This document shows, piece after piece, positions 1-5,981 of a stretch of 7,357 bases of DNA. This stretch comes from Thermoflexales bacterium. Lineage in GTDB: Bacteria > Chloroflexota > Anaerolineae > S140-20. The first letter of the stretch is position 1, and every line of letters begins with the position of its first letter. Below the pieces are notes generated by a model that was not told the origin of the DNA, searched no databases, and saw only the letters and a program-made list of their open reading frames with translations. The stretch covers positions 1-7,357 of the forward strand of contig WFUY01000317.1 in NCBI GenBank assembly GCA_015484715.1, written 5' to 3'. The translations under genes and the position numbers were made by a program.

Positions 1-19
1 GCAAGGGGCAGGGGGCAAG
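1..19. repeat. G-rich heptamer repeat, cut by window edge
   Basis: The first bases read as consecutive 7-mers GCAAGGG, GCAGGGG and GCAAGG(A), a short-period array that probably continues beyond the left edge. It passes directly into the octamer array that follows. Only about three units are visible, so the period is a reading of limited sequence. No gene is seen in it. Confidence 0.5.
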
Positions 20-99
20 GACCACCTGACCACGTGACCAACAGACCACGTGACCAACAGACCACGTGACCACCCGACCAACAGACCACCCGACCACTA
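20..99. repeat. Ten-unit 8-bp tandem array (GACCANNN)
   Basis: Ten consecutive octamers start exactly every 8 bases from position 20. All ten begin GACCA, and the last three bases vary in order: CCT, CGT, ACA, CGT, ACA, CGT, CCC, ACA, CCC, CTA. A 16-bp higher-order unit, GACCACGTGACCAACA, occurs twice in a row. The final octamer ends in CTA, which read on the minus strand is the TAG stop codon of lexA, so the array begins exactly where the gene ends. Function is unknown. It could be a slippage-generated microsatellite in the 3' untranslated region of lexA. I see no hairpin with a U-tract here that would make a good lexA terminator. Confidence 0.85.
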
Positions 100-774
100 A
101 TGGAGCCGGCGGATGACCAGGATCACCCGGCCCTGCACTTCGACGTTGGCCGGGTCCTCGTAGATGGGCTCCATCGTGGGGTTGGCCGGCTGGAGGCGCA
201 CCTTGTCGCCATCCAGGTAGAACTGCTTCAGCGTTGTCGCCTCCTGGTTGCGGAGCCAGACCGCGACCATGTCGCCGGGACGGGGATTGCCGTCCACCCG
301 CTTCATCACGACGATGTCACCGTCGTTGATCAGGGCATCTATCATCGAGTCGCCATGGACCTCCAGGGCGAAGATGTCGGGATCATCGGGGACCAGCCCC
401 CGGGCCAGTTCCACCGTCTCGTCGGCGCCCATCAGGGCGAAGTCGGACGCGGGGATGGGGATGGGCTCGCCGGCGACGATGCGCCCCAGCAGGGGGATCC
501 GGCGCACATCGGACGAGGGAGCAACGATCCCCCAGGCCGTCAACAGATCCCGTCCTTCGTCCGTCAGACGTAACCCCCGGGAGACCGTGGGGTCCCGCGC
601 CAAAAGCCCCAGCGATTCCAGCTTGCGCAAGTTGTACTTGACGACGGACGTGGAGCTGATGTCCACAGCACGACCGATCTCCCGGATGGTCGGCGGGTAG
701 CCGTGCTCCCGAACGAAGCGATGGATGAACTTCAAGATTCTCTGTTGACGTTCGGAAAGGTGTGGCTGTTTCAT
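97..774 (-). CDS. lexA: LexA SOS repressor (autocleaving S24 protease)
   Basis: LexA represses DNA-damage genes by binding operator DNA as a dimer and is inactivated when RecA filaments stimulate its self-cleavage. The 225-residue protein has an N-terminal winged helix (about 1-72; SERQQRILKFI, then GYPPTIREIG and the recognition-helix region SSTSVVKYNLRKLE). A hinge leads to the Ala101-Gly102 cleavage site (GRIVAGEP), then the protease domain with Ser143 in HGDSM and Lys183 in TTLKQF. All expected catalytic elements are present. I start at the ATG at 774 (MKQPHLSERQQ), which matches normal LexA N-termini; an in-frame TTG at 798 would add eight unsupported residues. The Shine-Dalgarno is weak, a run of G a few bases before the ATG. 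It follows rpsI on the same strand but has its own promoter and operators. The TAG stop lies in the last unit of an octamer repeat array. Confidence 0.96.
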   Translation of the reverse strand: MKQPHLSERQQRILKFIHRFVREHGYPPTIREIGRAVDISSTSVVKYNLRKLESLGLLARDPTVSRGLRLTDEGRDLLTAWGIVAPSSDVRRIPLLGRIVAGEPIPIPASDFALMGADETVELARGLVPDDPDIFALEVHGDSMIDALINDGDIVVMKRVDGNPRPGDMVAVWLRNQEATTLKQFYLDGDKVRLQPANPTMEPIYEDPANVEVQGRVILVIRRLH

Positions 775-816
775 GTTTACCCCCGGCAAAAATCCCAATG
801 TATCCCAAGATAACCC

Positions 817-828
817 AAACGTCTGTTC
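817..828. promoter_or_regulatory. LexA operator 2 (one mismatch, inverted copy)
   Basis: AAACGTCTGTTC matches GAAC-N4-GTTC at seven of eight fixed bases and equals the reverse complement of operator 1 at 11 of 12 positions. It covers the predicted transcription start, just downstream of the -10. The two box centres are 23 bp apart. Together they form a 33-bp inverted repeat (818-850) with perfect 11-bp arms. This suggests two dimers bound across the promoter. Confidence 0.75.
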
Positions 829-830
829 GT

Positions 831-859
831 ATTATACGTGAACAGACGTTCTATGTCAA
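831..859 (-). promoter_or_regulatory. Consensus sigma-70 type promoter of lexA
   Basis: Read on the minus strand, TTGACA (854-859) and TATAAT (831-836) are both perfect matches to the vegetative consensus and are separated by exactly 17 bp (837-853). Transcription would begin near 824, giving a leader of about 50 nt before the ATG at 774. So strong a core promoter fits a gene held down by its own repressor, and LexA sites sit on both sides of the -10. The start point is inferred from spacing. Confidence 0.9.
840..851. promoter_or_regulatory. LexA operator 1 (exact GAAC-N4-GTTC)
   Basis: GAACAGACGTTC is an exact match to the GAAC-N4-GTTC (Cheo-type) SOS box known from Bacillus and Actinobacteria. 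It lies in the -35/-10 spacer of the lexA promoter, where a bound dimer would block RNA polymerase. Use of this box type by this organism's LexA is inferred from position and the match. Confidence 0.85.
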
Positions 860-878
860 GGGAGGAAAGGGAATAGAA

Positions 879-904
879 CGCCCCGCCGTGAAGCCGGCGG
901 GGCG
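879..904 (-). terminator. GC-rich hairpin, likely terminator of the rpsI end of the operon
   Basis: CGCCCCGCCG (879-888) and CGGCGGGGCG (895-904) pair as a perfect 10-bp stem with a six-base loop. On the minus strand the stem is followed by TTCTATTCCCTTT, which is moderately T-rich rather than a clean T-run, and preceded by CCTTTT. It lies between rpsI and the lexA promoter, so it probably ends or strongly reduces read-through from the ribosomal operon. It belongs to a pair of related hairpins. Confidence 0.65.
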
Positions 905-922
905 AAAAGGTCTCTTGGGCTT

Positions 923-944
923 CCCCGCCGTAGGAGTGGCGGGG
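923..944. repeat. Second copy of the 22-bp CCCCGCCGT...GGCGGGG hairpin
   Basis: This hairpin has arms CCCCGCC (923-929) and GGCGGGG (938-944). It repeats the core of the hairpin at 881-902: both 22-bp units begin CCCCGCCGT and end GGCGGGG, differ in the loop, and start 42 bp apart. On the minus strand the sequence after this hairpin is AAGCCCAAGAGACC, leading into the other one. It may be a tandem terminator or the remains of a structured mobile-element end. Apart from the two hairpins, I see no gene in the 862-997 gap. Confidence 0.6.
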
Positions 945-997
945 CTGGGAAGGTCCCCTCAACACCGGCTCTCCCAAGCCGATGCCGGGGCCGCCGA

Positions 998-1396
998 CTA
1001 GCGCTTGGTGTACTGAGGCGCTTTGCGGGCCCGCTTGAGGCCGGGCTTCTTGCGCTCCTTCACCCGGGCATCCCGGGTCAGGAACCCCCCCTTCCGCAGG
1101 ACGGGGCGCAGGTTCGGATCCACCTTGAGCAGGGCGCGGGCGATGCCCAGGCGGATGGCGCCCGCCTGACCGCTCATCCCGCCCCCCTTGACCTTGACGG
1201 TGATGTCGAAACGCCCTTCGGTCTCCGTCACCTTCAACGGTTCCAGCAGGTGGTACTGGTCCACGGGCCGGGGGAAGTAGTCCTCCAGCGGACGGTCGTT
1301 CACGAGGACCTTGCCGCTACCACCGGGATAGAGGCGCACGCGGGCGGTGGCCGTCTTGCGTCGTCCGATCCCCTCAAAGTACTGCTCGGCGGTCAT
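998..1396 (-). CDS. rpsI: 30S ribosomal protein S9
   Basis: S9 sits in the head of the small subunit, and its C-terminal tail reaches the P-site tRNA. The 132-residue protein is of normal length. It has the N-terminal [17 protein letters not shown] signature, the central [20 protein letters not shown] segment, and a very basic tail ending KAPQYTKR, the family's conserved final tyrosine and K-R pair. The ATG at 1396 overlaps the rplM stop by four bases (ATGA), and AAGGAGGAG lies upstream inside rplM, so translation is probably coupled to L13, its usual partner. It is the last gene of the operon; a GC-rich hairpin region follows. Confidence 0.98.
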   Translation of the reverse strand: MTAEQYFEGIGRRKTATARVRLYPGGSGKVLVNDRPLEDYFPRPVDQYHLLEPLKVTETEGRFDITVKVKGGGMSGQAGAIRLGIARALLKVDPNLRPVLRKGGFLTRDARVKERKKPGLKRARKAPQYTKR

Positions 1397-1869
1397 GCTC
1401 CCTTCTCCTCCTTCACCACACCTCTCACCACCCGGTCCAGGTCCAGGGGCTTGGGGTTCTGAGCCTGGTGGGGATGCTCCGGCCCGGCGTAGACCTTGAG
1501 CTTCTTAAACATCCGCCGCCCCAGCCGGTTGCGCGGCAGCATCCCGCGCACCGCCGCCTCGATCACCCGGGTGGGATGCTTGGCGAGCTGATCCCGCAGG
1601 GAGATCTGCTTCAGCCCCCCCGGATAGCCGGAGTGGCGGTAGTAGATTTTCTGGTCCAGCTTCCGACCGGTCACCCGCACCTTTTCGGCGTTGATGACGA
1701 TGACGTAGTCCCCCACATCCACCGAGGGGCTGTAGGTGGGCTTGTGCTTGCCCCGCAGGATGTGGGCGATCCGGGAGGCCAGCCGGCCCAAGGTCTGACC
1801 GCTGGCGTCCACCACGTACCACGTCCGCTCCACCTCGCCAGGTTTGGTCACGTAGGTTTTGCTCTTCAC
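1393..1869 (-). CDS. rplM: 50S ribosomal protein L13
   Basis: L13 is an early-assembling large-subunit protein that binds 23S rRNA. The 158-residue protein has the family's opening [19 protein letters not shown], then [38 protein letters not shown], and the late block [24 protein letters not shown] ahead of HPHQAQNP. The reading frame stays open far upstream inside truA, but homology begins at VKSKTYVT. I therefore choose the GTG at 1869, which has a GAGGAG Shine-Dalgarno (1878-1883) eight bases ahead. That site lies in the last codons of truA, whose stop is four bases before this start, so coupling is likely. The gene overlaps rpsI by four bases. Confidence 0.97.
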   Translation of the reverse strand: MKSKTYVTKPGEVERTWYVVDASGQTLGRLASRIAHILRGKHKPTYSPSVDVGDYVIVINAEKVRVTGRKLDQKIYYRHSGYPGGLKQISLRDQLAKHPTRVIEAAVRGMLPRNRLGRRMFKKLKVYAGPEHPHQAQNPKPLDLDRVVRGVVKEEKGA

Positions 1870-1873
1870 GCTA

Positions 1874-2647
1874 CTAACTCCTCGCGTTCGGGATCCGAGT
1901 TTCGGGATTCTCCGTTTCGGGATAGGATACAGCCACCAGACAGAGTCCGTGGGGCGGGACGGTCGGCCCGGCCAAACTTGGGTCCCGGGAGGCCAACACT
2001 TCTGCCACGTGCTCCGGCCCAACCTTTCCCCACCCCACTGGCAGCAGGGTTCCCACGATACGCCGCACCATCCGGTAGAGGAAGGCCGTCGCCTCGATCT
2101 CGAAGGTGATCAACGGCCTTTGGGCCGACCACTCGGCCCGGAGGACCCGCCGCACGGTGTTCTCCCCCTTGGGGGGGCGTCCGAAGGCCGCGAAATCGTG
2201 CTCCCCTACGAGGAAGCGAGCTGCCTCCTGCATCGCCCCCACGTCCAGCGGCGCAGCCACGTGGTAGGCGGTGCGCCGTCGCAGGGGATCGCGGACCGGG
2301 GCGTTGTAAAGGGTGTACCGATAGGTCCGGCTGCGGGCCTGGAAGCGCGGGTGGAAGTCCGGCGCAGCCCAGGCCACCTCCCAGATGGCGATGGCCTCCG
2401 GCAGCACGGCGTTCAACGCCCGCTGCAGCTCCTCCAGCGGGTGGGGCCAGTCCACGTCGAAGGCGATCACCTGGCCGGTGGCATGCACCCCGGCGTCGGT
2501 GCGGCCGGCGGCCAGGACCCGCCCCGGCTGCCCAATGGTCGCCAGCGCCTGCTCCAGCGCCCCCTGCACCGTAGGCGCGTTGGTCTGCCGCTGGAAGCCG
2601 GCGAAGCCGGTGCCATCGTAGGCCACAATCGCCCGAACCCGCGCCAC
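1874..2647 (-). CDS. truA: tRNA pseudouridine(38-40) synthase TruA
   Basis: TruA converts uridines 38, 39 and 40 of the tRNA anticodon arm to pseudouridine. The protein has the expected opening [16 protein letters not shown], the catalytic aspartate in [11 protein letters not shown] (Asp51 with this start), [14 protein letters not shown] in the middle, and [14 protein letters not shown] near the end. I choose the GTG at 2647 (257 residues) because GAGG lies six bases ahead and homology begins there; a TTG at 2683 is in frame but would overlap rplQ. The last 16 residues ([16 protein letters not shown]) look unlike a normal TruA end and are encoded by a short DNA repeat (1887-1923), so the gene seems to have been extended by repeat sequence. 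It lies between rplQ and rplM, a common position. Confidence 0.95.
   Translation of the reverse strand: MARVRAIVAYDGTGFAGFQRQTNAPTVQGALEQALATIGQPGRVLAAGRTDAGVHATGQVIAFDVDWPHPLEELQRALNAVLPEAIAIWEVAWAAPDFHPRFQARSRTYRYTLYNAPVRDPLRRRTAYHVAAPLDVGAMQEAARFLVGEHDFAAFGRPPKGENTVRRVLRAEWSAQRPLITFEIEATAFLYRMVRRIVGTLLPVGWGKVGPEHVAEVLASRDPSLAGPTVPPHGLCLVAVSYPETENPETRIPNARS
1887..1923. repeat. Triple TTCGGGAT repeat inside the 3' end of truA
   Basis: TTCGGGAT occurs exactly at 1887-1894, 1901-1908 and 1916-1923, with start spacings of 14 and 15 bp, about two 7-bp units. Read on the minus strand this is ATCCCGAA separated by short variable spacers. It encodes most of the odd C-terminal tail of TruA and stops just before the rplM Shine-Dalgarno. 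It looks like the same general kind of low-period repeat as the intergenic arrays, but with a different unit. Confidence 0.7.
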
Positions 2648-2672
2648 GGTGCGCCTCGTGCCGCCCGACCCG

Positions 2673-3059
2673 CTACTCCTCAACCAGTTCCAGGATCACC
2701 ATCGGGGCCGCGTCTCCCTTGCGCACCCCCAGCTTGTAGATGCGCGTGTACCCCCCCGGACGGTCCATGTAGCGGGGCGCGATCTCGTCGAAGAGCTTCT
2801 TGACGATGGCCGGATCGTTCAGACGACCGTGGGCCAGCCGACGGGCGTGGACGCCCCGCGCCGGGTCCTCTTCGGCCGCCCGCAGCCCCCGCTTGGCCAG
2901 GGTGATCAGCTTCTCCGCTTGGCTCCGAATGGCCTTGGCCTTGGCTTCTGTGGTCTTGATCTGCTCGTGGCGGAACAGTTCCGTCACCAGGTTCCGCCGC
3001 AGGGCTGTCCGGTGCCCCATCGAACGGTTCAATCTCCGACCTGCTACACGATGCCGCAT
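2673..3059 (-). CDS. rplQ: 50S ribosomal protein L17
   Basis: L17 is a large-subunit protein near the peptide exit tunnel. The 128-residue sequence begins [20 protein letters not shown], the standard bacterial L17 start, continues with [18 protein letters not shown] and the helix KLITLAKRG, and closes with [20 protein letters not shown] and MVILELVE. The length is typical and nothing is missing. The ATG at 3059 is preceded by a GGGGAGG site. It lies 22 bases after the rpoA stop, the near-universal rpoA-rplQ pair, and 25 bases before the truA start. Confidence 0.98.
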   Translation of the reverse strand: MRHRVAGRRLNRSMGHRTALRRNLVTELFRHEQIKTTEAKAKAIRSQAEKLITLAKRGLRAAEEDPARGVHARRLAHGRLNDPAIVKKLFDEIAPRYMDRPGGYTRIYKLGVRKGDAAPMVILELVEE

Positions 3060-3081
3060 CCTCTCAGTCCTCCCCGATGCT

Positions 3082-4056
3082 TCACGCTTCCTTCTCAGCA
3101 GCCATCTGCTTGCGCTCCAGATAGGCCAGGTAGCCCCGGGCGCGCAGCTTCTCCTTCAGCTCCTGGAGGGACTTCTCACCGAAGTTGCGAATGGTGAGCA
3201 TCGCCTCCTCGCCCCGCTCCATCATCTCCAGCACCTCACCGACGCTGGTGATGCCCGTTCGCTTGAGGGAGTTGAAGACGCGCACGCTCAGGTCCAGTTC
3301 CTCGATGGGCCGCTCGTAGAGCTCCTGAGGAATGGCCTCCTCGACCTCTTCTCCCTCTTCGACGGGCTCTTCTTCTTCGCTTACGCCGGCGATGAGGCGC
3401 AGGTGGGTGAGCAGGATCTTGGCCGCCTCGCTCAGCGCCTCGCTGGGACGGATCGTCCCATCGGTCCAGATCTCCATCACCAGCCGATCGTAGTCGGTGA
3501 TCTGCCCCACCCGTGTCCGCTCCACGTTGTAGTTGACCTTGCGGACAGGGCTGAAGATGGCATCCACCGGGAGTTCGCCAATGGGAAGCCGTCCCCGCTC
3601 CTCGGCGGGCGAGTACCCCCGACCCTTCTCCACCGTCATTTCGATCTCAAGCTGGGCGTTCTCGTCGTCCACGGTGAAGAGGTAGAGGTCAGGGTTGACG
3701 ATCTCCACCTCGGCTGGCGCTTGGATGTCAGCCGCCACCACCGTTCCCTCCCCTTGCACGTCCAGGCGCATCCGCACCGGCTCCTCGCCGTGCAGGATCA
3801 ACCGCAGCTGCTTGATCTGGAGGATCAACTGGGTCATATCCTCCCGGACGTGGGGGATCTCCGAAAACTCGTGATGCACGTCACTCACGCGGATGGAGGT
3901 CACGGCTGCCCCCGGCAGGGAGCTGAGCAACACACGCCGCAGGGCATTCCCCAGCGTGATGCCGTAGCCGCTCTCCAACGGGCTAATGATGAACCGCCCG
4001 TAATTCCGCGAGACGACATCGGTCTCAATCTTGGGCAAAACCACCGTCGTAGTCAA
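3082..4056 (-). CDS. rpoA: RNA polymerase alpha subunit
   Basis: Alpha dimerises to nucleate assembly of beta and beta-prime and contacts UP elements and activators. The 324-residue protein has an N-terminal assembly domain (about 1-226), with [20 protein letters not shown] and [16 protein letters not shown] at residues 22-56. A very acidic linker follows (about 227-245, rich in Glu). The C-terminal DNA-binding domain (about 250-315) has Arg259 in [12 protein letters not shown], equivalent to the DNA-contacting Arg265 of E. coli, and [14 protein letters not shown]. The start is a TTG at 4056: GGGGAGG lies eight bases ahead and no in-frame ATG fits; a nearby out-of-frame ATG at 4064 stops at once. 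It follows rpsD after an unusually long gap containing a repeat array. Confidence 0.97.
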   Translation of the reverse strand: MTTTVVLPKIETDVVSRNYGRFIISPLESGYGITLGNALRRVLLSSLPGAAVTSIRVSDVHHEFSEIPHVREDMTQLILQIKQLRLILHGEEPVRMRLDVQGEGTVVAADIQAPAEVEIVNPDLYLFTVDDENAQLEIEMTVEKGRGYSPAEERGRLPIGELPVDAIFSPVRKVNYNVERTRVGQITDYDRLVMEIWTDGTIRPSEALSEAAKILLTHLRLIAGVSEEEEPVEEGEEVEEAIPQELYERPIEELDLSVRVFNSLKRTGITSVGEVLEMMERGEEAMLTIRNFGEKSLQELKEKLRARGYLAYLERKQMAAEKEA

Positions 4057-4064
4057 CAGACCAT

Positions 4065-4071
4065 CCTCCCC
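4065..4071 (-). promoter_or_regulatory. Ribosome binding site fixing the TTG start of rpoA
   Basis: GGGGAGG on the minus strand ends eight bases before the TTG at 4056. An ATG directly after it (4062-4064) is in another frame and reaches a stop after three codons, so the TTG is the functional choice. The overlapping ATG minigene could weaken initiation, but that is speculation. Confidence 0.75.
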
Positions 4072-4103
4072 AGGTACCCGTTGGGAATCTCAGAGGGTGC
4101 GAG

Positions 4104-4173
4104 TGCGAATTGCGAATTGCGAATTGCAAATTGCAAATTGCAAATTGCAGATTGCACATTGCAGATGGCAAAT
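4104..4173. repeat. Ten-unit 7-bp tandem array between rpsD and rpoA
   Basis: Ten heptamers in perfect register are TGCGAAT three times, TGCAAAT three times, TGCAGAT, TGCACAT, TGCAGAT and GGCAAAT, preceded by a six-base partial unit TGCGAG (4098-4103). Neighbouring units are most alike, as expected from slippage or local duplication. The array is AT-richer than the surroundings and lies in the 203-base gap between rpsD and rpoA, the largest gap inside the operon. Forward-strand translation gives a seven-residue repeat that is not a real protein. I see no good promoter in the gap. Confidence 0.9.
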
Positions 4174-4259
4174 GGCGCCTCTGGAATTCCCTGATCCTTT
4201 GCCCCTACCTGCCGACGACCGGGGCGTTTTCCAGCAGCCCCCTCGGCCCCGATCGCGGA

Positions 4260-4904
4260 CTAGCGAGAGTAGTACTCGACGATCAACTGTTCCTGCAAGG
4301 GCAGATCAATCTCCTCACGGGTGGGAAGCCGCAACACCCGGGCGGACATCTGCTGAGGGTCGAGGGCCAGCCAGGCCGGCACGCGCTGCACGTAGTCGCT
4401 CAGCAGTTGAGCCCGTTCCTTGAAGTAGCGTCGCTTGCGGCTCCCTTCCCGCACGATGATCTGATCGCCGGGCTTCACCAGGTAAGACGGGATGTTGGTC
4501 CGCCGCCCGTTGACGACAAAATGACCGTGCTGCACCAGTTGTCGGGCCTGGGCTCGTGAATCGGCAAACCCCAGCCGATAGATCACGTTGTCCAGCCGGC
4601 TCTCCAGGATAATCAGCAGGTTCTCGCCGGTCATCCCCCGCTTCTTGAGGGCCTGCTTGTAGTAGCGCCGGAACTGCCGCTCCAGCACGCCATAGATCCG
4701 CCGGGCCTTCTGCTTCTCCCGCAGCTGCCGGGCATAGTCGGAGGCACGCCGACGGCTGTACTGCGCCTCCCGCCCGTGCTGCCCCGGCGCATACCCCTTC
4801 CGCTCCAGGGCGCACTTGGGCGTGTAGCAGCGCTCCCCCTTCAGATAGAGCTTTTCCCCAGCCCGACGGCACAGTTTGCAAACCGGTCCTGTGTACCTCG
4901 CCAT
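4260..4904 (-). CDS. rpsD: 30S ribosomal protein S4, zinc-binding form
   Basis: S4 is a primary 16S rRNA-binding protein that starts 30S assembly; in enterobacteria it also represses the alpha operon, which I cannot test here. The 214-residue protein starts [19 protein letters not shown] and has four cysteines at 9, 12, 26 and 31, the spacing of the zinc-binding (C+) S4 of Thermus and Geobacillus. The central region [20 protein letters not shown] is typical. The S4 RNA-binding domain (about 100-165) contains [22 protein letters not shown] and [16 protein letters not shown]. The end [13 protein letters not shown] is canonical. The ATG at 4904 has GGAGG five bases ahead. It lies 18 bases after rpsK; a long repeat-bearing gap separates it from rpoA. 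Confidence 0.98.
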   Translation of the reverse strand: MARYTGPVCKLCRRAGEKLYLKGERCYTPKCALERKGYAPGQHGREAQYSRRRASDYARQLREKQKARRIYGVLERQFRRYYKQALKKRGMTGENLLIILESRLDNVIYRLGFADSRAQARQLVQHGHFVVNGRRTNIPSYLVKPGDQIIVREGSRKRRYFKERAQLLSDYVQRVPAWLALDPQQMSARVLRLPTREEIDLPLQEQLIVEYYSR

Positions 4905-4922
4905 AGGTCCTCCAACCTCAGA

Positions 4923-5324
4923 TCAGACTCTTCGCTTCTTGGGCGGGCGACAACCGTTGTGGGGGATAGGCGTGACATCGGTGATGGAGAGGACCTTGAG
5001 GCCCGCGGCCTGGATGGCCCGGATGGCCGCCTCCCGCCCCGGACCAGGCCCCTTCACGTAGATGTCCACCTCCCGCATCCCGTTGTCCATCGCCACCTTG
5101 GCCGCCTGCTCGGCAGCCAGGCGGGCGGCATAGGGCGTGCTCTTGCGGGACCCTTTGAACCCCACGGTGCCCGCACTCGCCCAGTTGATCACATTTCCTT
5201 CCAGGTCGGTCATCGTGACGATGGTGTTGTTGAACGTGGCATGGATGTGTGCCTGCCCATGCGGCACGTTCTTCCGCACCTTACGCGGCCCACGACGCCG
5301 TCCTGTACCTCGTCTTCGTGCCAT
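4923..5324 (-). CDS. rpsK: 30S ribosomal protein S11
   Basis: S11 lies on the platform of the small subunit near the mRNA exit (Shine-Dalgarno) region. The 133-residue protein has a basic N-terminus ([18 protein letters not shown]), then [41 protein letters not shown], the glycine-rich [14 protein letters not shown], and the conserved end [20 protein letters not shown]. It is complete and of usual length. The ATG at 5324 has an AAGGAGG site ahead. It stands between rpsM (30-base gap) and rpsD (18-base gap), as in most bacteria. Confidence 0.98.
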   Translation of the reverse strand: MARRRGTGRRRGPRKVRKNVPHGQAHIHATFNNTIVTMTDLEGNVINWASAGTVGFKGSRKSTPYAARLAAEQAAKVAMDNGMREVDIYVKGPGPGREAAIRAIQAAGLKVLSITDVTPIPHNGCRPPKKRRV

Positions 5325-5354
5325 ATCGCCTCCTTCCCACTCCCTGCTGACGCC

Positions 5355-5744
5355 CTACTTCTTCTTCATCCCTCGCCGGCGGCCACGCCCGGGGACGGTC
5401 TTGCGAGGACCTCGTTTGGTCCGGGCATTGGTCCGCGTCCGCTGCCCCCGCACCGGCAGGTTCCGCCGGTGGCGCAGCCCCCGATAGCAGCCGATCTCCA
5501 TCAGCCGCTTGATGTTCATCTGCACTTCCCGCCGGAGGTCCCCCTCCACCCGATAGTTGCGCTCGATGATCTCGCGCAGGCGGGTGATCTCCTCTTCTGA
5601 GAGGTCCTTCACCCGGGTGTTGGGATCCACGCCGGCCTGGCGCAAGATCTCGTTGCTCAAAGAGCGTCCGATCCCGTAGATGTAGGTCAGACCGATTTCC
5701 ACACGTTTGTTACGGGGCAGGTCTACCCCCGCGATACGAGCCAT
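5355..5744 (-). CDS. rpsM: 30S ribosomal protein S13
   Basis: S13 is in the head of the small subunit, contacts the P-site tRNA and forms bridges to the large subunit. The 129-residue protein begins [19 protein letters not shown], followed by the helix-hairpin-helix segment [14 protein letters not shown]. The conserved block [20 protein letters not shown] follows (about residues 88-107), and then a basic tail ending in three lysines that reaches towards tRNA. Length is normal. The ATG at 5744 is preceded by AGGAGGGAGC. It is 45 bases after rpmJ, the standard L36-S13 order. Confidence 0.98.
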   Translation of the reverse strand: MARIAGVDLPRNKRVEIGLTYIYGIGRSLSNEILRQAGVDPNTRVKDLSEEEITRLREIIERNYRVEGDLRREVQMNIKRLMEIGCYRGLRHRRNLPVRGQRTRTNARTKRGPRKTVPGRGRRRGMKKK

Positions 5745-5789
5745 CGCTCCCTCCTGAATGAACTCAAGGGCGTGCCCCCCTTCGGACCC

Positions 5790-5903
5790 CTATCCCTGTC
5801 GCTGCTTGTGCTTGGGGTTCTCGCAGATCACGTAGACAACCCCCCGACGTCGCACGATCTTACACTTGGGACAACGGCGCTTCACCGATGCTGAGACTTT
5901 CAT
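5790..5903 (-). CDS. rpmJ: 50S ribosomal protein L36, zinc-ribbon form
   Basis: This is a 37-residue gene read directly from the minus strand: it begins [17 protein letters not shown] and continues [20 protein letters not shown], ending in TAG. L36 is the smallest bacterial ribosomal protein and stabilises 23S rRNA. Cys11, Cys14, Cys27 and His32 form the zinc site of the C+ type, and the length is exactly typical. The ATG at 5903 is preceded by AAGGGAGAG. It sits upstream of rpsM as expected, but its usual upstream neighbour infA is missing. Confidence 0.97.
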   Translation of the reverse strand: MKVSASVKRRCPKCKIVRRRGVVYVICENPKHKQRQG

Positions 5904-5925
5904 CGCACTTCTCTCCCTTCCGTCA

Positions 5926-5963
5926 CCTTCCCGCAGGTCACGCGGCGCGAACTCGCGGGAGGG
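5926..5963 (-). other. Possible leader hairpin upstream of rpmJ
   Basis: CCTTCCCGC (5926-5934) can pair with GCGGGAGGG (5955-5963), a nine-bp stem with one G-T pair and a 20-base loop. A smaller alternative, CGCG-AACT-CGCG, lies at 5946-5957. The structure fills most of the 78-base gap between map and rpmJ and lies upstream of the rpmJ ribosome binding site. There is no T-run, so a terminator is unlikely. In GC-rich DNA such stems also arise by chance. Confidence 0.25.
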
Positions 5964-5981
5964 TCCTAGCCCATCTTGGAT

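Noticed and set aside
1..99. CRISPR array
   Set aside because: Repeat units are 7-8 bp with no unique 25-40 bp spacers, and no cas genes are present.
775..798. TTG at 798 as the lexA start
   Set aside because: It would add MGFLPGVN, which has no counterpart in LexA proteins; the ATG at 774 gives the standard N-terminus.
1870..2022. N-terminal extension of L13 from an upstream start at 2022
   Set aside because: The extension overlaps truA in another frame and lacks family resemblance; homology and a well-placed Shine-Dalgarno both point to the GTG at 1869.
2971..2982. GGAACAGTTCC as a further LexA box
   Set aside because: The half-sites are separated by one base instead of four and the sequence lies within rplQ coding sequence.
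2800..4194. Long forward-strand open frame of 464 codons
   Set aside because: It is antisense to rplQ and rpoA, both unmistakable, and its length is explained by the GC-rich codon pattern of the real genes.
4220..4251. Hairpin CGGGGC...GCCCCG after rpsD as a terminator
   Set aside because: The stem is only six bp with a 20-base loop and no T-run, which is easily expected by chance in GC-rich DNA.
4031..4559. Forward-strand frames with a repeated IANCKLQ-like peptide
   Set aside because: The peptide repeat is the direct result of reading a 7-bp DNA array, and the rest of these frames is antisense to rpoA and rpsD. There is no ribosome binding site or family resemblance.
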